A stretch of 64,000 bases of DNA. It comes from Streptomyces sp. A0642. GTDB lineage: Bacteria; Actinomycetota; Actinomycetes; Streptomycetales; Streptomycetaceae. Shown here in pieces: positions 60,756 through 64,000 of the stretch (position 1 is its first letter; the number at the start of each line of letters is the position of its first letter). A program made the position numbers and the translations under genes. A model generated the notes under the pieces. That model was not told the origin of the DNA and did no database searches. It was given only the letters and a program-made list of their open reading frames with translations. The stretch is from assembly GCF_004795105.1 (NCBI RefSeq), contig NZ_SSBL01000003.1, forward strand, positions 248,001 through 312,000, written 5' to 3'.

Positions 60756-61708
60756 GGGCCCGGCACGCGGTCACGGCGGCCCTCCTCGCGCTCCTCGCAC
60801 CGGTCTCCGCCTGCACCACCGGCCCCGCGCTGGAGAACCAGGGCGAGGTCACCGCCCCGCCCGGCGACAGCAAGCACCTCACCATCGGTTCGGCGGGATT
60901 CACCGAGAGCGATCTGCTCGCCCAGATGTACGCGCTGCTGCTCGGCAGGGCCGGATACTCCACGAAGATCATCTCCGTCACCAACCGGGAGATCTACGAA
61001 CCCGCGCTCGAGAGCGGTCAGATCGACGTCGTCCCCGAGTACGCGGCCACCTTCGCCGACTGGCTCAACGCCAAGGAGAACGGCGCCGACGCCACTCCCG
61101 TCGGCTCGCCCGACCTGGCCAGCACGATGAAGGCCCTGCGCACCCTGGCAGCCCCCCGCGGCCTCACCGTCCTCGACGCCGGCCGGGCCGTCGACCAGAA
61201 CGCCTTCGCGGTCGGCTCCGCCTATGCGACGGAACACCGCCTCAAGTCACTGAGCGACCTGGGGCGGTCGGGGCTCCCGGTCCGTCTGGCCGCGGGCGAC
61301 GAATGCGTCCAGCGCCCCTACTGCGCCCCCGGGCTGAAGAAGACGTACGGCATCGACATCACCGCCGTCGACCCCAAGGGCGTCGGCACCACCCAGGCCA
61401 AGCAGGCCGTCCAGAGCGGCCGCGACCAGATGGTGCTGACCACCACCACCGACGCCACCCTGGACGACTTCGGCCTCGTCCTGCTCGCCGACGACAAGCA
61501 CCTCCAGAACGCCGACTACCTCGTCCCCGTCGCCAACCGCTCCCGGGCCGGCAGCGAAGGCGTCCGCAAGGCGCTGGGAAAGCTGAACACCGTGCTGACG
61601 ACCAAGGACCTGGCTCGCCTGAACGAACAGGTGGACAGCTGGCGCCGGCTCCCCGCGGACGTGGCCCGCACCTATCTGCGCTCCCGCGGTCTCCTCCCCG
61701 ACGACTGA
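60752..61708 (+). CDS. Substrate-binding lipoprotein, OpuBC/OpuCC-like
   Basis: A 318-residue lipoprotein with lipobox VSAC, Cys21. The core has the OpuAC fold pattern: LTIGSAGFTESDLLAQMYALLL, the hinge IDVVPEYAATFADW (about 90), and FAVGSAYATEHRLKSLSDL and TDATLDDFGLVLLADDKHLQNADYLVPV in the second lobe. It should bind a quaternary amine such as glycine betaine, carnitine or choline. Overlaps the permease gene by 4 bases (ATGA). Confidence 0.9.
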   Translation: MRARHAVTAALLALLAPVSACTTGPALENQGEVTAPPGDSKHLTIGSAGFTESDLLAQMYALLLGRAGYSTKIISVTNREIYEPALESGQIDVVPEYAATFADWLNAKENGADATPVGSPDLASTMKALRTLAAPRGLTVLDAGRAVDQNAFAVGSAYATEHRLKSLSDLGRSGLPVRLAAGDECVQRPYCAPGLKKTYGIDITAVDPKGVGTTQAKQAVQSGRDQMVLTTTTDATLDDFGLVLLADDKHLQNADYLVPVANRSRAGSEGVRKALGKLNTVLTTKDLARLNEQVDSWRRLPADVARTYLRSRGLLPDD

Positions 61709-61711
61709 CCC

Positions 61712-61743
61712 CCGGGGCTGCCGGCAGCCGGCCGCTGCCCCGG
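61712..61743. terminator. Bidirectional hairpin between convergent genes
   Basis: CCGGGGC and GCCCCGG outer arms enclose a GCCGGC/GGCC-rich interior. It sits between the OpuBC-like gene and the convergent PmoA-like gene and could end both transcripts. Confidence 0.7.
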
Positions 61744-61764
61744 ACGGGGCGCCAGCGCACCGGC

Positions 61765-62694
61765 TCACCAGGTCAGTTCTGCGAGGCGGGCCTCGATCCG
61801 CTCGCGCTCCCACGCCCCGTCGGCGACGACCACCCGGTAGCGCCGGGCCAGCGTGGCCCCCGGCGCCAGGACGAGTTCGTCATGGAAGGCGAAGGACGGG
61901 GCGACCGCGGCGAAGGGGTCGTTGCGGACGAACCAGTGCGCGGGGTGCGCGCCGCCCGCACCCGTGTGGTCGTTCTCCGGTGCGTGGACGAAGACGAGCG
62001 TCGCGTGTCCGTCCGCCGCGTCGTGCTCACCGCTGTACGCCAGCCAGGGCGCCTGCCGGCCCATCACCCCGGGGCCCTCGCCGTCCGGCGTGAGGATCCG
62101 GCCGTCGCGGAAGGCGCGCGGGCCGCGCCAGAACAGCCCCGTATAGCCCGCGCCCTCCCTCCCGTGCGTGGTCGGACTGCCGAACCGGAGAGGTTCGCCG
62201 CGGCGGTTGGTGACGGCCGACGACCAGGTGAGGACCCAGCTGCCGGACGCCGGATCGACGTCCCGCACCTCGACCTCGCGCACCTCGTCGGCCCACAGGT
62301 CACCGCTGTACGGATGCCAGCTCAGCCGCTCGACGAGCCTGGCCCCGCCGTCCCGGACCGACACCTCGTCGAACCCGCGGTGCGCCATGGAGCCCACCCG
62401 CTCGGGCAGCGGCTGATAGCCCTCGCCCGGCACGTAGGTGTTGCCGCCCCACAGGTTCTGCCCCGACAGATGGGAGGCGGTCAGCTGCAGCCCCTTGTGC
62501 CAGCGGTGGTCGTGGGGCCGGTAGCCGGTCACCACCCGGTCCGAGAGGGTGCGCAGCGGGTGGATGTACGGTTTTGGCGACTCCCAGGCCGCCTCGGGCC
62601 GGTACACGTACCGCAGGAGTTCCACCCCGGTCTCCGCCACGGACACGGCGATGTGATCGCCGTGCCGGTGGACGAGTTCCAGCCGGCCGGTCAC
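61765..62694 (-). CDS. PmoA-like (DUF6807) protein
   Basis: A 309-residue beta-rich protein of the DUF6807/PmoA family. Typical features are YRPHDHRWHKGLQLTAS (about 58-74), LWGGNTYVPG, SWVLTWSSAVTNRRGEPLRFGSPTTHGREGAGYTGLFWRG and the PENDHTGAGGAHPAHWFVRNDPF block. The family occurs next to sugar oxidoreductases and is presumed to act on a carbohydrate, but its reaction is unknown. GTG 62694 overlaps the upstream oxidoreductase stop by 4 bases, so the pair forms one operon. Confidence 0.87.
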   Translation of the reverse strand: MTGRLELVHRHGDHIAVSVAETGVELLRYVYRPEAAWESPKPYIHPLRTLSDRVVTGYRPHDHRWHKGLQLTASHLSGQNLWGGNTYVPGEGYQPLPERVGSMAHRGFDEVSVRDGGARLVERLSWHPYSGDLWADEVREVEVRDVDPASGSWVLTWSSAVTNRRGEPLRFGSPTTHGREGAGYTGLFWRGPRAFRDGRILTPDGEGPGVMGRQAPWLAYSGEHDAADGHATLVFVHAPENDHTGAGGAHPAHWFVRNDPFAAVAPSFAFHDELVLAPGATLARRYRVVVADGAWERERIEARLAELTW

Positions 62695-63848
62695 GCGGAC
62701 GCCTCGGCCGGCTCGGGCGCCCAGCCCGGGGCGTTGCCGTGCAGGGCGCTGTAGTACGGGTCGCCGGGACCGATCTCGCCGGCCCGGACGGTGTTCCCGG
62801 TGAAGGCCGCCTTGTACAGGGCGGCGACCAGTTCCAGGCTGGTGCGCCCGTCGGCGCCGCTGCTGCGCGGCCGGCGCCCGGCCCGCAGGTCGCGCAGCAG
62901 CCCGCGCAGCTGGGCCTCGTGGGAGCTGGGCACGTCGGCGCCGAAGTCCCGCCAGGCGGCGACGTGTTCGGCCGGGACCCCGGGAGCCGGGGTGATCCGC
63001 CAGTCGGCGTTGCGATGGCCGTACAAGTGGGTCAGCTCGACCGTGGCCCGCTCGCAGTCGATGCGGATCCGGCTCACCTCGTCCGGGCTGAGGACGCTGT
63101 TGACGATCGTGGCCATGGTGCCGTTCTCGAAACGGACGAGCGCGGTGGAGACGTCCTCCGTCTCCACGTCGTGCACCAGCCGTCCCGCCATCGCACGGAT
63201 CTCCGACCACGGTCCCAGCAGGTCGAGCAGCAGATCCATCTGATGGATGCCGTGGCCCATCGCCGGACCGCCGCCCTCCGTGCTCCACCGCCCCCGCCAG
63301 GGCGCGGCGTAGTACGCCGCGTCCCGGTACCAGGTGGTCTGGCAGTGAGCGACCAGCGGCCGCCCCATCGCCTGTTCGGCCAAAAGCGTCCGCACGTGGT
63401 CCGAGCCGGAGCCGAACCGGTGCTGGAACACGATCGCGGCGTACGGGCCGCCCCTGCGCGGGTCCTCCGCCTCCTCGATGGCGTCGAAGTCCTCCAGCGA
63501 GGGGCAGGGGGGCTTCTCGCACCAGACCCACGCCCCGGCCCTCAGCGCGGCGATGGTCTGGTCGCGGTGGAAGCGGGGCGGGGTGCCGAGCGTGACGAGA
63601 TCCGGGCGCTCCTCGGCGAGCATGCGGTCCAGTTCCGTGTACGGGCGGCCGGCGCCCGCTTCGGCGCAGAACGTCGCCGCGGAGGCGGCGTCGACATCCA
63701 CCGCCGCGACGATCTCCAGGGGCTGTTCGGCGGCCAGCGCACGCAGGGCAGGCAGATGGCTGACGCGTGCGATCGCGCCGGTGCCGACGATCGCGACCCG
63801 GATCGGCCTGCTGGGGGAAGCCTGGCTGGGCGTGACAAACACCTCCAC
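62691..63848 (-). CDS. Gfo/Idh/MocA-family NAD(P)-dependent oxidoreductase
   Basis: A 385-residue sugar or cyclitol dehydrogenase. The Rossmann motif VAIVGTGAIARVSHLPAL is at about 18-35, the catalytic EKPP in VWCEKPPCPS at about 108-117, and the second-half motif GGGPAMGHGIHQMDLLLDLLG at about 195-215. It shares an operon with the PmoA-like gene. The GTG at 63848 is used; GTG 63842 is an alternative. A LacI-type operator lies just upstream, so the operon is likely induced by the sugar it degrades. Confidence 0.9.
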   Translation of the reverse strand: MEVFVTPSQASPSRPIRVAIVGTGAIARVSHLPALRALAAEQPLEIVAAVDVDAASAATFCAEAGAGRPYTELDRMLAEERPDLVTLGTPPRFHRDQTIAALRAGAWVWCEKPPCPSLEDFDAIEEAEDPRRGGPYAAIVFQHRFGSGSDHVRTLLAEQAMGRPLVAHCQTTWYRDAAYYAAPWRGRWSTEGGGPAMGHGIHQMDLLLDLLGPWSEIRAMAGRLVHDVETEDVSTALVRFENGTMATIVNSVLSPDEVSRIRIDCERATVELTHLYGHRNADWRITPAPGVPAEHVAAWRDFGADVPSSHEAQLRGLLRDLRAGRRPRSSGADGRTSLELVAALYKAAFTGNTVRAGEIGPGDPYYSALHGNAPGWAPEPAEASA

Positions 63849-63871
63849 GGTGAGCGGGGCGCCGACTGGAT

Positions 63872-63885
63872 AGCAAGCGCTTTCT
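63872..63885. promoter_or_regulatory. LacI-family operator
   Basis: AGCAAGCGCTTTCT, with core AAGCGCTT (63875-63882), matches the LacI/GalR-family consensus with a central CG. It lies 24 bases upstream of the oxidoreductase start. The regulator is not in the window unless it begins just after 63968. Confidence 0.75.
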
Positions 63886-63967
63886 CCCAGCGGAAACCTA
63901 GGCTTCGCCCAGGGTGCGGGTCAAGGGACCGATATGCCGGAGAGCCGATGGAGTGGGCCGGCCGACG

Positions 63968-64000
63968 ATGCCTTTCCCGAAGCCCCGGTCGAAGCTGCGC
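63968..64000 (+). CDS. Possible start of a gene cut by the window edge
   Basis: An ATG at 63968 opens a frame of 11 codons (MPFPKPRSKLR) to the window end. The opposite strand has the Gfo/Idh operon and LacI operator, so a divergent LacI-type regulator would be a plausible occupant, but the visible piece is too short to support it. Confidence 0.2.
   Translation, partial: MPFPKPRSKLR

Overview
The window is chromosomal DNA of a high-GC Gram-positive bacterium, almost certainly a Streptomyces or close relative. The signs are very high G+C at third codon positions, many GTG starts, stop/start overlaps of the ATGA and GTGA type, WhiB-like and SpoIIE-phosphatase regulators, probable leaderless promoters and many TetR, IclR, LysR and AraC regulators. 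I see no rRNA or tRNA gene, CRISPR array, insertion sequence, prophage or replication origin. It reads as accessory, catabolic chromosome of the kind found in Streptomyces arms.

Layout. 0-3 kb: an NtaA/SnaA-type flavin monooxygenase and an unrecognised protein. 3-8.7 kb: a TetR repressor with twin operators, divergent from a PaoABC-type molybdenum hydroxylase (2Fe-2S, FAD/4Fe-4S and Mo subunits) and its XdhC maturation factor. 8.8-12.8 kb: an SMI1/KNR4 protein, a secreted NPP1 (necrosis-inducing) protein and a GH36 alpha-galactosidase. 12.8-14.9 kb: a decayed ABC-F fragment and an intact ABC-F ATPase with a short leader ORF and hairpins. 15-25 kb: the 4-hydroxybenzoate/protocatechuate branch of the beta-ketoadipate pathway (pcaI-J-H-G-B-L, pobA) between a tandem-domain IclR regulator and a LysR regulator. 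The thiolase gene pcaF is absent. 24.7-31.7 kb: a cupin, an esterase, two MFS transporters and an MMPL transporter. 32-38.4 kb: a GH3 glucosidase with a divergent TetR and a secreted GH13 amylase with two starch-binding modules. 38.5-45.4 kb: a DoxX-like protein, a PAS-PAS-GAF-PP2C phosphatase divergent from a WhiB-like protein, small proteins, an AraC/DUF2000 pair and a phosphoribosyltransferase-hydrolase fusion.

45.6-57.3 kb is the most interesting part. It is one tightly coupled ten-gene operon encoding an ATP-grasp ligase, a DUF364 (putative heavy-metal chelation) protein, a cysteine-synthase-like PLP enzyme, a dipeptide-epimerase-like enolase, an MFS exporter, a methyltransferase and a family-5 (peptide/nickel type) ABC importer with fused ATPases. 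A Fur/Zur-like palindrome lies inside its promoter. The logic of make, export, re-import and metal-responsive repression matches the staphylopine (cnt) type of system, but the biosynthetic enzymes are different. I propose an uncharacterised small-molecule metallophore, possibly a zincophore.

57.3-64 kb holds an FGE-like protein lacking one catalytic cysteine, a SnoaL-like protein, an alpha/beta hydrolase, an OpuC-type ABC importer without its ATPase, and a PmoA-like/Gfo-Idh-MocA pair behind a LacI-type operator. Start codons were chosen from ribosome binding sites, overlaps and family N-termini. Functions are inferred from motifs read by eye, with no database search.
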